Positions 1 to 5,064 of a stretch of 5,064 nucleotides of DNA are shown one piece after another (positions within the stretch are counted from its first letter, which is position 1; every line of letters starts with the position of its first letter). Source of the DNA: an uncultured Mycoplasmatales bacterium (GTDB lineage Bacteria > Bacillota_I > Bacilli_A > Mycoplasmatales > Mycoplasmoidaceae); the NCBI GenBank assembly GCA_910578525.1, contig CAJTRF010000061.1, forward strand, positions 1 to 5,064. The letters run 5' to 3'. The notes beneath the pieces were generated by a model that saw only the letters and a program-made list of their open reading frames with translations, searched no databases and was not told where the DNA came from. The position numbers were made by a program, and so were the translations under genes.

Positions 1-98
1 AGTTCTATCAATATATAAGATAATAGAAAATTTAATAATTATAGTAATAATGATCAAAAATATTATATTTATTGAAAAAAGTTAAAAATTAGCATTTC

Positions 99-110
99 TG
101 AATGCATTCA
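99..110. repeat. 12-bp perfect palindrome, TGAATGCATTCA
   Basis: The sequence equals its own reverse complement and lies about 105 bp before the start codon of the LRR gene. It could be a binding site for a dimeric protein, but in AT-rich DNA short palindromes also arise by chance. No function is assigned. Confidence 0.45.
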
Positions 111-139
111 AAAAGTTCGCTTCTGGGCCTCTTCGGTAT

Positions 140-155
140 AATCAAAATTTTGATT
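140..155. repeat. 16-bp perfect palindrome, AATCAAAATTTTGATT
   Basis: This is a perfect 16-bp self-complementary site directly after the GC-rich pocket and 59 bp before the start codon at 215. The symmetry ends exactly here, since positions 139 and 156 do not pair. Its place in the proximal upstream region makes it a candidate regulatory site; that role is inference. Confidence 0.45.
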
Positions 156-161
156 CAAAAA

Positions 162-170
162 CCTTTTTCA
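162..170 (+). promoter_or_regulatory. Possible core promoter motif (CCTTT plus TCA)
   Basis: The string CCTTTTTCA resembles the CCTTT (M5-type) core element described around transcription starts in Trichomonas vaginalis, with a TCA after it. It lies about 45 bp upstream of the ATG, which would make the 5' UTR longer than the usual trichomonad leader of under 20 nt. The base after TCA is A rather than a pyrimidine, so it is not a proper initiator. This is a weak candidate. Confidence 0.2.
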
Positions 171-214
171 ATGATTTATTTTTGATAATTTATAAATTAT
201 AAATTTTTTCTTTT

Positions 215-2809
215 ATGGAAGCCTCATCAATTAAAACAATTATTTTTCGCAACCAAGAATTCCAGGTTCATTTACAGCAAGAAATCTGTAGCCATTTTCC
301 TCAAGAAACTCTAGTTTCTTTTCTTTTCAATGGTAAATATACAATTAAAGCAGATGTTAGAGATGAAGTTTTTAATTCATTCATTCAATATTTTAACAAT
401 CAAACATTGCCTAATATTACACATGAAAACATTGACAAATACGCTCAATTAAATCAAGAATTTCAAGTTCCATCTATTAATCAATTAATTCAATCAAAAA
501 GTTGTGAATTGCACATGTCAAATCCAATTGAAGAAGAATTATTGTTACCAAATAGCATACGCATGGATAATTTAGATTACGAATTAGACCATAAAAATTT
601 TACAGCAAAAGCTAAATATATAAAAAGTAAACGATCTAATCTAAAATTTCACATTCCACGTTCAATTCAAATCAATTCAAAAGATTATTTAGTTACTGAT
701 TTCAGTTGGGCATATCCACATATTGATAAACAAGAATATTCAAATTCTATTTCGTCACTTTCTTTTTCTGAAGATTCTATAATTACAAAGGTTGATTTGT
801 CCCATTTTTCTTATATTGATAATCTTTCAATTCCACCAAGTGTTAATGAACTTATTATAGGAAATTTTGATATAAAAAATATTAAAATTTCACCAAATAA
901 TCATAATTTAAATTACGACGGTACTTTTATTTATGGAAAATCAAACCAAAGAGTTGATGAATTTGATACTTTAGTTTTTGCCCATAGAAATATAGAAAAA
1001 GTTTCCATTCAACCAAATATAAAATTAATTAAATCATTTTGTTTTGCTAAAAGCAAACTAAAAGAAATCGATTTTGCAAATAATTCTAATCTTTGTCGTA
1101 TAGAAAAGTTTGCATTCTATGGGTGCGATTTTCTTGAAAAAATTTCGATTCATTCAAATGTTAATTCAATTGAAATGAATGCATTCAATTCTGCTAAATT
1201 GAAAACAATTGAATTTTCTCAATCTTCAAAACTTAGTTATATTGGATTCGGTGCTTTTACAAAATCATTAATTGAATCAATTACAATTCCAGAAAGTGCT
1301 ACAATGATCAGTGATAATGCATTTTATGGTTGTGAATCTCTTAAATCTGTTACATTTTCACCCAATTCAAATCTTCAAATAATTGGTAATTTTTCATTTA
1401 CCTATACTAGAATTGAATCAATTACAATTCCTGAAAAAGTTACTAAAATTGGTGATTATGCATTTAATAATTGTTTCAATCTTAAAACTGTTACATTTTC
1501 ACCCAATTCAAATCTCCAAATAATTGGTAATTATTCATTTACACAGACTAAAATTGAATCAATTACAATTCCTAAAAAAGTTACTAAAATTGAAGATCAT
1601 GCATTTTTTGAATGTTTTGAATTAAAAACAGTTGATTATGAAAATGGTTCAGCACTTTTTTCTGTTGGTGAATGTGCATTTTTGAATGCTAAAATTGAAA
1701 GAATTGAGTTTCCAAGCAGTCTTCGAGTTTTAAAAGGAGGTTTTGGTGAAAAAACAAAATGTATTTTAGCTCCACCCAATAATAATTACATTCAATGTAT
1801 CGATAATATTTTATATGAAAAATCAAATTTAGAGATGGATTCATTTGATATGATTGTTTTTGCAAACAAAGATATTGAAAATGCTTTAATTCCTTCTAAT
1901 ATTAAATATATTGAACAATATAGCTTTTATAAATGCCCAAATTTAAAAAAAGTTGAATTTTCACCTAATTCACAACTTCAAATTATTGGAAGTTTGGCTT
2001 TTTATCAATCGACAATCGAATCAATCATTATTCCTTCGTCTGTTACTTCTATAGAAGAGCTTGCATTTTTAGGTTGTAAAAACCTTCATCATGTTGAATT
2101 TTCACCTAATTCACAACTTCAAATTATTGGAAGTTCTGCTTTTAAACAATCGGCAATTGAATCAATCATTATTCCTTCGTCTGTTACTTCTATAAACTAT
2201 GATACATTTAGAGAATGTGAAAACCTTCATCATGTTGAATTTTCACCTAATTCGCAACTTCAAATTATTAATTATTCTGCTTTTAAACAATCGGCAATTG
2301 AATCAATCATTATTCCTTCGTCTGTTACTTCTATAGATTCTGATGCATTTAGTGAATGTAAAAACCTTCATCATGTTGAATTTTCACCTAATTCACAACT
2401 TCAAATTATTAATTATTCTGCTTTTAAAAAATCGGCAATTGAATCAATCATTATTCCTTCGTCTGTTACTTCTATAGAATGTGAAGCATTTAGTGAATGT
2501 GAAAACCTTCATCATGTTGAATTTTCACCTAATTCGCAACTTCAAATTATTAATGAATATGCTTTTTATGAATCTCCAATTGGGTCAATTACTATTCCAC
2601 GAAATGTTAAAAAAATTGAAAGATATGCTTTTTATTCTTGTAGTTTGACAAAATTTGATTTTGAAAATAAATGCGAAATTCCTTGTATTTCTCCAGGTGC
2701 ATTGGAAAAAAATGCAAATCACATAGAAATAAATGTACCCAAAGGTAGTAAAATTGATGAAAGCATTTTTGGCAAATTTAAGGGTAATAACAAAATTAAT
2801 TTTATTTAA
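215..2809 (+). CDS. BTB/POZ-like, BspA-type leucine-rich-repeat protein
   Basis: This intact 864-residue reading frame uses the first ATG after an in-frame stop at 200-202. Residues about 6-92 look like a BTB/POZ-type domain: a strand around FRNQEFQVH, then KYTIKADV, a helix EVFNSFIQYF, and an ITHENI...LNQEFQV helix pair. A linker (93-200) leads into a BspA-like LRR_5 solenoid to about residue 850, with recurring motifs such as AF-x-x-C, L-x-x-V-x-F-SPNS-x-LQIIG and IESI-x-IP-x-x-V-x-x-I. Two long modules (226-301 and 520-596) are internal duplicates, and residues 577-811 are five 47-residue units. There is no signal peptide and no C-terminal membrane helix, so a cytosolic protein is more likely than a surface adhesin, although the family is often labelled surface antigen. 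BTB domains usually mediate dimerisation or cullin-3 binding, and the LRRs would bind a partner; both roles are inferred from the families. The BTB call is less certain than the LRR call. Confidence 0.9.
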   Translation: MEASSIKTIIFRNQEFQVHLQQEICSHFPQETLVSFLFNGKYTIKADVRDEVFNSFIQYFNNQTLPNITHENIDKYAQLNQEFQVPSINQLIQSKSCELHMSNPIEEELLLPNSIRMDNLDYELDHKNFTAKAKYIKSKRSNLKFHIPRSIQINSKDYLVTDFSWAYPHIDKQEYSNSISSLSFSEDSIITKVDLSHFSYIDNLSIPPSVNELIIGNFDIKNIKISPNNHNLNYDGTFIYGKSNQRVDEFDTLVFAHRNIEKVSIQPNIKLIKSFCFAKSKLKEIDFANNSNLCRIEKFAFYGCDFLEKISIHSNVNSIEMNAFNSAKLKTIEFSQSSKLSYIGFGAFTKSLIESITIPESATMISDNAFYGCESLKSVTFSPNSNLQIIGNFSFTYTRIESITIPEKVTKIGDYAFNNCFNLKTVTFSPNSNLQIIGNYSFTQTKIESITIPKKVTKIEDHAFFECFELKTVDYENGSALFSVGECAFLNAKIERIEFPSSLRVLKGGFGEKTKCILAPPNNNYIQCIDNILYEKSNLEMDSFDMIVFANKDIENALIPSNIKYIEQYSFYKCPNLKKVEFSPNSQLQIIGSLAFYQSTIESIIIPSSVTSIEELAFLGCKNLHHVEFSPNSQLQIIGSSAFKQSAIESIIIPSSVTSINYDTFRECENLHHVEFSPNSQLQIINYSAFKQSAIESIIIPSSVTSIDSDAFSECKNLHHVEFSPNSQLQIINYSAFKKSAIESIIIPSSVTSIECEAFSECENLHHVEFSPNSQLQIINEYAFYESPIGSITIPRNVKKIERYAFYSCSLTKFDFENKCEIPCISPGALEKNANHIEINVPKGSKIDESIFGKFKGNNKINFI
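890..1117 (+). repeat. Intragenic module A (first copy of a 76-77 residue block)
   Basis: Residues 226-301 carry, in order, PNN, a hydrophobic-IY-x-KS segment, DEFDTLVFAHRNIE, PNIK-x-I, and L-KEIDF leading to a final AF. The same order recurs in residues 520-596 with one residue inserted. Similarity is clear in protein but diverged in DNA, so this duplication is older than the 141-bp units further on. Each copy opens a fresh series of LRRs, so the solenoid appears to be built from two super-blocks. Confidence 0.65.
1340..1621 (+). repeat. Two tandem 141-bp LRR units (1340-1480, 1481-1621)
   Basis: Two head-to-tail units of exactly 47 codons (residues 376-422 and 423-469) share LK-x-VTFSPNSNLQIIGN-x-SFT and IESITIP-x-KVTKI. 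Each unit is two BspA-type LRRs of about 23-24 residues. DNA identity is high, although lower than in the units from 2084 on. Their silent codon choices (for example CCC for Pro in SPNS) differ from the later array, so the two arrays appear to have homogenised separately. Confidence 0.8.
1772..2002 (+). repeat. Intragenic module B (second copy of the 76-77 residue block)
   Basis: Residues 520-596 match module A (residues 226-301): PPNNN, then ILYEKSN, DSFDMIVFANKDIE, PSNIKYIEQYSF, and LKKVEF ending in AF. One extra residue lies near the Cys-Pro-Asn before LKKVEF. The block ends inside the first 141-bp unit of the following array, so it acts as that array's cap. Confidence 0.65.
1943..2647 (+). 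repeat. Array of five 141-bp tandem units inside the LRR gene
   Basis: The units start at 1943, 2084, 2225, 2366 and 2507 and encode 47 residues each (577-623, 624-670, 671-717, 718-764, 765-811). The shared core is EFSPNSQLQII, AF or AFK, and IESIIIPSSVTSI. Units 2 to 4 are nearly identical; unit 1 differs at its start and in the AF and cysteine regions; unit 5 matches for about its first 48 bases and then diverges. The exact in-frame period allows copy-number change by unequal exchange without breaking the protein. Differences between units 2-4 are mostly amino-acid-changing and clustered. Confidence 0.9.
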
Positions 2810-2810
2810 T

Positions 2811-2814
2811 TAAA
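2811..2814 (+). terminator. Likely UAAA poly(A) signal of the LRR gene
   Basis: TAAA lies one base after the stop codon (TAA at 2807-2809). In trichomonads a UAAA tetranucleotide at or just after the stop codon serves as the polyadenylation signal, with cleavage usually 10-30 nt downstream. Such a short motif is common in AT-rich DNA, so the support comes from its position. Confidence 0.45.
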
Positions 2815-2819
2815 GTAAT

Positions 2820-2905
2820 ACACAAAAGTGTGTACCCTCTCAGTTTTGTTGGTACTATTAAATCTGACAGTTTTTTTTTTTTTTAGAGGGGCCAACACTT
2901 AGTGT
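2820..2905. repeat. Interrupted inverted repeat around a T14 tract
   Basis: The left arm (2820-2840) reads ACAC, AA, AAGTGT, GTA, CCCTCT. The right arm (2885-2905), reverse complemented, reads ACAC, T, AAGTGT, TGGC, CCCTCT. Three blocks (4, 6 and 6 bp) are perfect complements, separated by small unequal internal loops. The 44-bp spacer ends in 14 consecutive T (2871-2884). Each arm also holds its own small ACAC...GTGT palindrome. It begins 11 bp after the stop codon. It could be the shell of a miniature inverted-repeat element or a 3'-end structure between convergent genes. No target-site duplication is evident. Confidence 0.6.
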
Positions 2906-2997
2906 CAAATTTTCTTTTTCTCTATATAAACAATATTTTATTTTAATTTTTATTTAAAAGGTATTTTAGGTGATCTTAACGTCTTTTTAATAATAAA

Positions 2998-3009
2998 ATT
3001 GCATGCAAT
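2998..3009. repeat. 12-bp perfect palindrome, ATTGCATGCAAT
   Basis: This self-complementary site lies in the convergent spacer, about 30 bp beyond the 3' end of the broken kinase gene. It shares a TGCA core with the palindrome at 99-110. No function can be given. Confidence 0.4.
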
Positions 3010-3037
3010 CGATTAAAATATATCATATTAACATTTC

Positions 3038-3685
3038 TTAAGAGATATTCAAAAAAATTAGCATAGAAGCTTTAGCTGCCCTTGAACCAGCTTGTTTCTT
3101 TCTCATCATAATTAAATCCAACTGAGCAACAGGTCTTCTCATGACGCTTGATCTCATAGTTAAAGCTGGAGTTGGAATTGAGTTTTCATTGTCGTTATTA
3201 ATTACGGTAGATTTTTGAGGTGAAGAAGAAGAAGATTTTAGAGAAGGTAGCTTACTTAACGAAGGACTACTAAACTGATTAGGAACACTGTTTTTAATTT
3301 GAATATTAATAATTTCTGATACTTTCACATTCATTAACATTCTATAATATTGAAAAGCTTGTGATTCTCTGGCATTTAAGTTCAATTTAATAACTGCATT
3401 TGGGCCAAAACAATCACGCTCAAGATCATTTCTATTTTGATTTGATTCTAAATCAATAACATCTGCACTCGAACTTAATTGAAGATTATCATTTTGATTT
3501 GTAATAACATTAAAATACCAAATTGATGTATCTTGAAATTTATTCATTAGGTCTTCAATCTCGGATTCAAAATTTTCAATTGGAATCTCTGATTGTGCAA
3601 TACTTTTAGTAACTTTCTTGTTGATATCATTTGCTGATTGAGGAAAAACACGAAATAGTTTTTTAGAAAGAAAAGATTCAGTTGT
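3038..3685 (-). pseudogene. Frameshifted C-terminal tail of the kinase relic
   Basis: This frame runs from just after a TAA at 3688-3686 to the stop at 3040-3038, overlapping the end of the kinase frame by a few bases. Its first ATG is at 3547, but codons before that (ESFLSKKLFRVFPQS and on) look equally coding, so the ATG is probably internal and not a real start. It contains a stretch ending in ESQAFQYYRML, reminiscent of the ExxxYYxML motif in the region after AMPK-related kinase domains. Then comes a low-complexity Ser/Pro segment (PSLKSSSSSPQKS) and a basic end (MRRPVAQLDLIMMRKKQAGSR). As a free 169-residue protein it has no recognisable domain, which favours its being the detached tail of the kinase. 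Confidence 0.6.
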
Positions 3686-4148
3686 TTAAAAAGCTATAAA
3701 CTGAATGAGCAATCCATGGATGTTCAGAAGCTTGTTCAACTGTAAAACGACTTTTCATATCTTTACTCAGAAGATTTTTAAGTAGATCGACTAGTTCAGA
3801 TGATAAATAAGAGGGGTAAATTGGATCATCGTGCAAAATCATTTGTATTAAACGAGAACTATTTTTATCACTAAATGGAAGATGCCCCATGTCCATCGCA
3901 TATAATATAACTCCAGCACTGCACGTATCGGCTGATGCATTATAGGGATGCATTCTAAATATTTCTGGAGCTGTATATGGAAAACCAACACTATTAGTAT
4001 GCAAAAGAACGCTATTTGATCTCGATTTACGAGCGTTCATAGCATTTTGGGAAGTATAATAATTAAGATTTGTAAATCTTTTTTTCAAATACTTTACGAA
4101 CAAATACCGTTTAGAACTTGAACGCAACGCAAATAAATCAGGTAGTTG
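3038..4148 (-). pseudogene. CAMK-like protein kinase pseudogene, 5'-truncated and frameshifted
   Basis: The frame from 4148 to 3678 encodes only the kinase C-lobe. Numbering from the codon at 4127, it has the P+1 loop with APE at 53-55, ADTCSAG at 66-72 (family DxWSxG, so Trp became Cys), VILYAMDMGHLPF at 73-85, LLSKDMKSR with the conserved Arg at 127, and EHPW at 135-138. The glycine loop, VAIK lysine, alphaC Glu, HRD and DFG are all absent from the open frame, and the first in-frame ATG is only at 4040. A stop lies just upstream at 4151-4149. The kinase frame ends with TGA at 3680-3678, but the frame one base over is open from 3685 to 3038 and continues as a Ser-rich tail, so one base appears gained or lost at about 3680-3688. 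Order and style fit the trichomonad CAMK/AMPK-related kinases. It cannot be a working kinase unless a spliced 5' part exists; I see no trichomonad-type intron signal. Confidence 0.78.
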
Positions 4149-4234
4149 TCAGTAGTTCTATTTCGCTGTTTCAAACACAAGAAAAGACACGGTTTATACA
4201 TTTTACATTTCAGGTTTTCATAAATCAAGAGATG
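4149..4234 (-). pseudogene. Possible decayed catalytic-loop remnant of the kinase
   Basis: On the minus strand a CAT (His) at 4234-4232 is followed, in the same frame as the kinase C-lobe, by codons from 4226 reading D, L, stop, K, P, E, M. This resembles the family motif HRDLKPEN with a TGA inserted. Five in-frame stops lie between 4226 and 4149. The distance to APE is 85 codons against about 40 in typical kinases, so an insertion would also be needed. It may be chance; it is noted because it lies where a remnant would be expected and in the right frame. Confidence 0.25.
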
Positions 4235-4530
4235 TTCTCAATCAATTTAATTATTTTTTTTCTCATAATACAAGTTCAAGTAAAAGATTTTATTATTTTC
4301 TTTTCACAAAAATATTTGTTTATATACAAATTATAAAGTGTGATTATCTTTATAATAATCGATATATTTCTATTTAAAATTGACCAATACTTGTTATTAA
4401 TGTATCAAATTATTTCAGCAACTAAAAGAATATATAAATACCTCTACATTTTCACCTGGATACATCTAATTCATTATATCGAATATCTATTTGGTTTTAG
4501 GATTGAATAAACTTTTTTTACAAATATTGA

Positions 4531-4555
4531 TTTTTTTAGAAGGGGTGGCACTCAC
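4531..4555 (+). repeat. Half-copy of the T-tract/AGAGGGG motif
   Basis: A T7 run followed by AGAAGGGG, TGG and CACTCAC parallels the right arm at about 2878-2905 (T-run, AGAGGGG, CCA, ACACTTAGTGT) in the same orientation. A GC-rich AGGGG-CACT block is unusual in this AT-rich sequence. No matching left arm is seen next to it. It may be a solo or degraded end of the same repeat family. Confidence 0.35.
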
Positions 4556-4813
4556 GAATTTAAAGTAAATATTAATGAAATTTTAATATATGTTTAATCA
4601 TATAATAAATAATTAAATAGCAAATTTTCATTCGATTCCATGCCTACAATTTCGAGAAATTCATGTTTTTCATTTTGAAAGAGACATGTTATATGAAAAA
4701 TGTTTTTTATTAAATGAAATTTTTACTATTGGAATAATAATATTATAAAAGTAAGCAAAACAAATAAGTTATAAAAGATAATTAATATGGCATTCGATTG
4801 TCATGAAGCAAAA

Positions 4814-4832
4814 CAAATCAAATCAAATCAAT
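4814..4832. repeat. Short tandem repeat, three CAAAT units plus CAAT
   Basis: Three perfect CAAAT pentamers and a shortened fourth. It is probably a simple-sequence microsatellite with no function that can be inferred. Confidence 0.5.
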
Positions 4833-4926
4833 ACATCATATCGTTGAAAAAATTTTGATAGTTGGAAAAAAAAAGGTATATAAAATAAAGATATATTTGG
4901 TTTTTATTCTTTATTTAATCGAAATA

Positions 4927-4944
4927 TTGCACAAAAACGTGCAA
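4927..4944. repeat. Small hairpin, TTGCAC stem with AAAAAC loop
   Basis: TTGCAC (4927-4932) and GTGCAA (4939-4944) are perfect complements around a 6-base loop. The stem does not extend further and no coding context is present. It could be a protein-binding site or chance. Confidence 0.35.
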
Positions 4945-5064
4945 ATGATAAAATATTGAATAGAATTAGAAATTATACAAAAAAATTTTGTTTTAATACT
5001 GTATTTTTATTTTAAATGATTTAACTGTATGTTAAAAACCAAAATTTATATATCTGAATATATT

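Larger units (their letters stand above)
1..214. other. Non-coding leader upstream of the LRR gene
   Basis: This stretch is AT-rich and has no supportable reading frame. It holds a 12-bp perfect palindrome (99-110), a GC-rich pocket (about 117-136) and a 16-bp perfect palindrome (140-155), followed by a very AT-rich run up to the start codon at 215. An in-frame stop at 200-202 separates it from the coding region. It probably contains the promoter of the downstream gene. I could not find a clean match to the trichomonad initiator (TCA followed by Y and W) close to the ATG. Confidence 0.6.
4149..5064. other. AT-rich non-coding region, no supported gene
   Basis: About 0.9 kb of very AT-rich sequence with stops in all frames and no convincing ORF, tRNA or rRNA. 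The minus strand just beyond the kinase relic (about 4234-4149) may hold its decayed continuation. Other contents are a half-copy of the 2885-2905 motif (4531-4555), a short CAAAT tandem (4814-4832) and a hairpin (4927-4944). The reading frame at 4118-4336 on the plus strand lies antisense to the kinase relic and has a low-complexity Ile/Phe-rich translation, so it is not called. Confidence 0.6.

Noticed and set aside
115..160. tRNA-like string (TTCGC, GGGCCTCTTCGGTATAATC)
   Set aside because: No matching acceptor stem, anticodon arm or T-arm can be folded; only a superficial A-box-like look.
1340..2647. CRISPR-like regular repeats
   Set aside because: The 141-bp period is an exact multiple of a codon, lies inside an open frame and encodes LRR motifs.
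3038..3547. Independent 169-residue minus-strand gene starting at the ATG at 3547
   Set aside because: The coding-like sequence continues upstream of that ATG to about 3685 and joins the kinase frame by a one-base shift, so it reads better as the kinase tail.
3678..4127. Complete short kinase starting at 4127
   Set aside because: The codon there is TTG, unlikely as a start in a eukaryote, and the product would lack every ATP-binding and catalytic element.
4118..4336. 72-codon plus-strand ORF
   Set aside because: It overlaps the kinase relic antisense, its translation is low-complexity (Ile, Phe, Gln) without any domain, and such ORFs are expected in AT-rich DNA.
4128..4340. Spliced upstream kinase exon
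   Set aside because: No trichomonad-type 3' splice motif (ACTAACACACAG-like) or 5' GTATGT was found on the minus strand here. The closest string, ACTGACAACTACCTG, lacks the needed AG end, and no N-lobe frame exists further upstream.
4415..4495. Hinge-like kinase remnant on the minus strand
   Set aside because: Fragments such as YIYILLVAE-like reading can be found only by changing frames freely, and the spacing to the putative catalytic loop is off. Too weak to claim.

Overview
The window looks like nuclear DNA of an anaerobic parabasalid protist, most likely a trichomonad such as Tritrichomonas foetus. It is very AT-rich, its reading frames are intronless, and intergenic DNA is poor in ORFs. 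The main protein is a BspA-type leucine-rich-repeat (LRR_5) protein, a family hugely expanded in trichomonads. The second locus is a CAMK-like protein kinase, another expanded trichomonad family. Placement at genus level is inference from protein style and base composition; no rRNA or other marker is present.

Layout: (1) 1-214 is a non-coding leader with two perfect palindromes and an unexpectedly GC-rich pocket. (2) 215-2809 (+) is one intact gene for an 864-residue protein: a BTB/POZ-like N-terminal domain followed by a long BspA-like LRR solenoid, with no signal peptide or membrane anchor. Its 3' part holds five consecutive 141-bp (47-residue) units. Three of them are almost identical at silent sites yet differ in clustered amino acids. 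(3) 2810-3037 is a short spacer between convergent loci. It holds a likely UAAA poly(A) signal and a structured inverted repeat of about 86 bp around a T14 tract. (4) 3038-4148 (-) is a broken protein kinase. Only the C-lobe from the activation segment onward remains; the N-lobe, DFG and a readable catalytic loop are missing, the DxWSxG tryptophan is a cysteine, and a one-base frame break separates the kinase domain from its Ser-rich tail. (5) 4149-5064 is AT-rich DNA with no supported gene. It may contain decayed remains of the kinase front end, and it has a half-copy of the 2820-2905 inverted-repeat motif and a small hairpin.

The two loci are convergent and show no sign of acting in one pathway. 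The most interesting points are the repeat-unit evolution of the BTB-LRR gene, the kinase relic, and the inverted repeat with a related half-site on the other side of that relic. I see no CRISPR array, tRNA, rRNA, transposase or bacterial-type operon, and no strong evidence for a wholly new multi-gene system.
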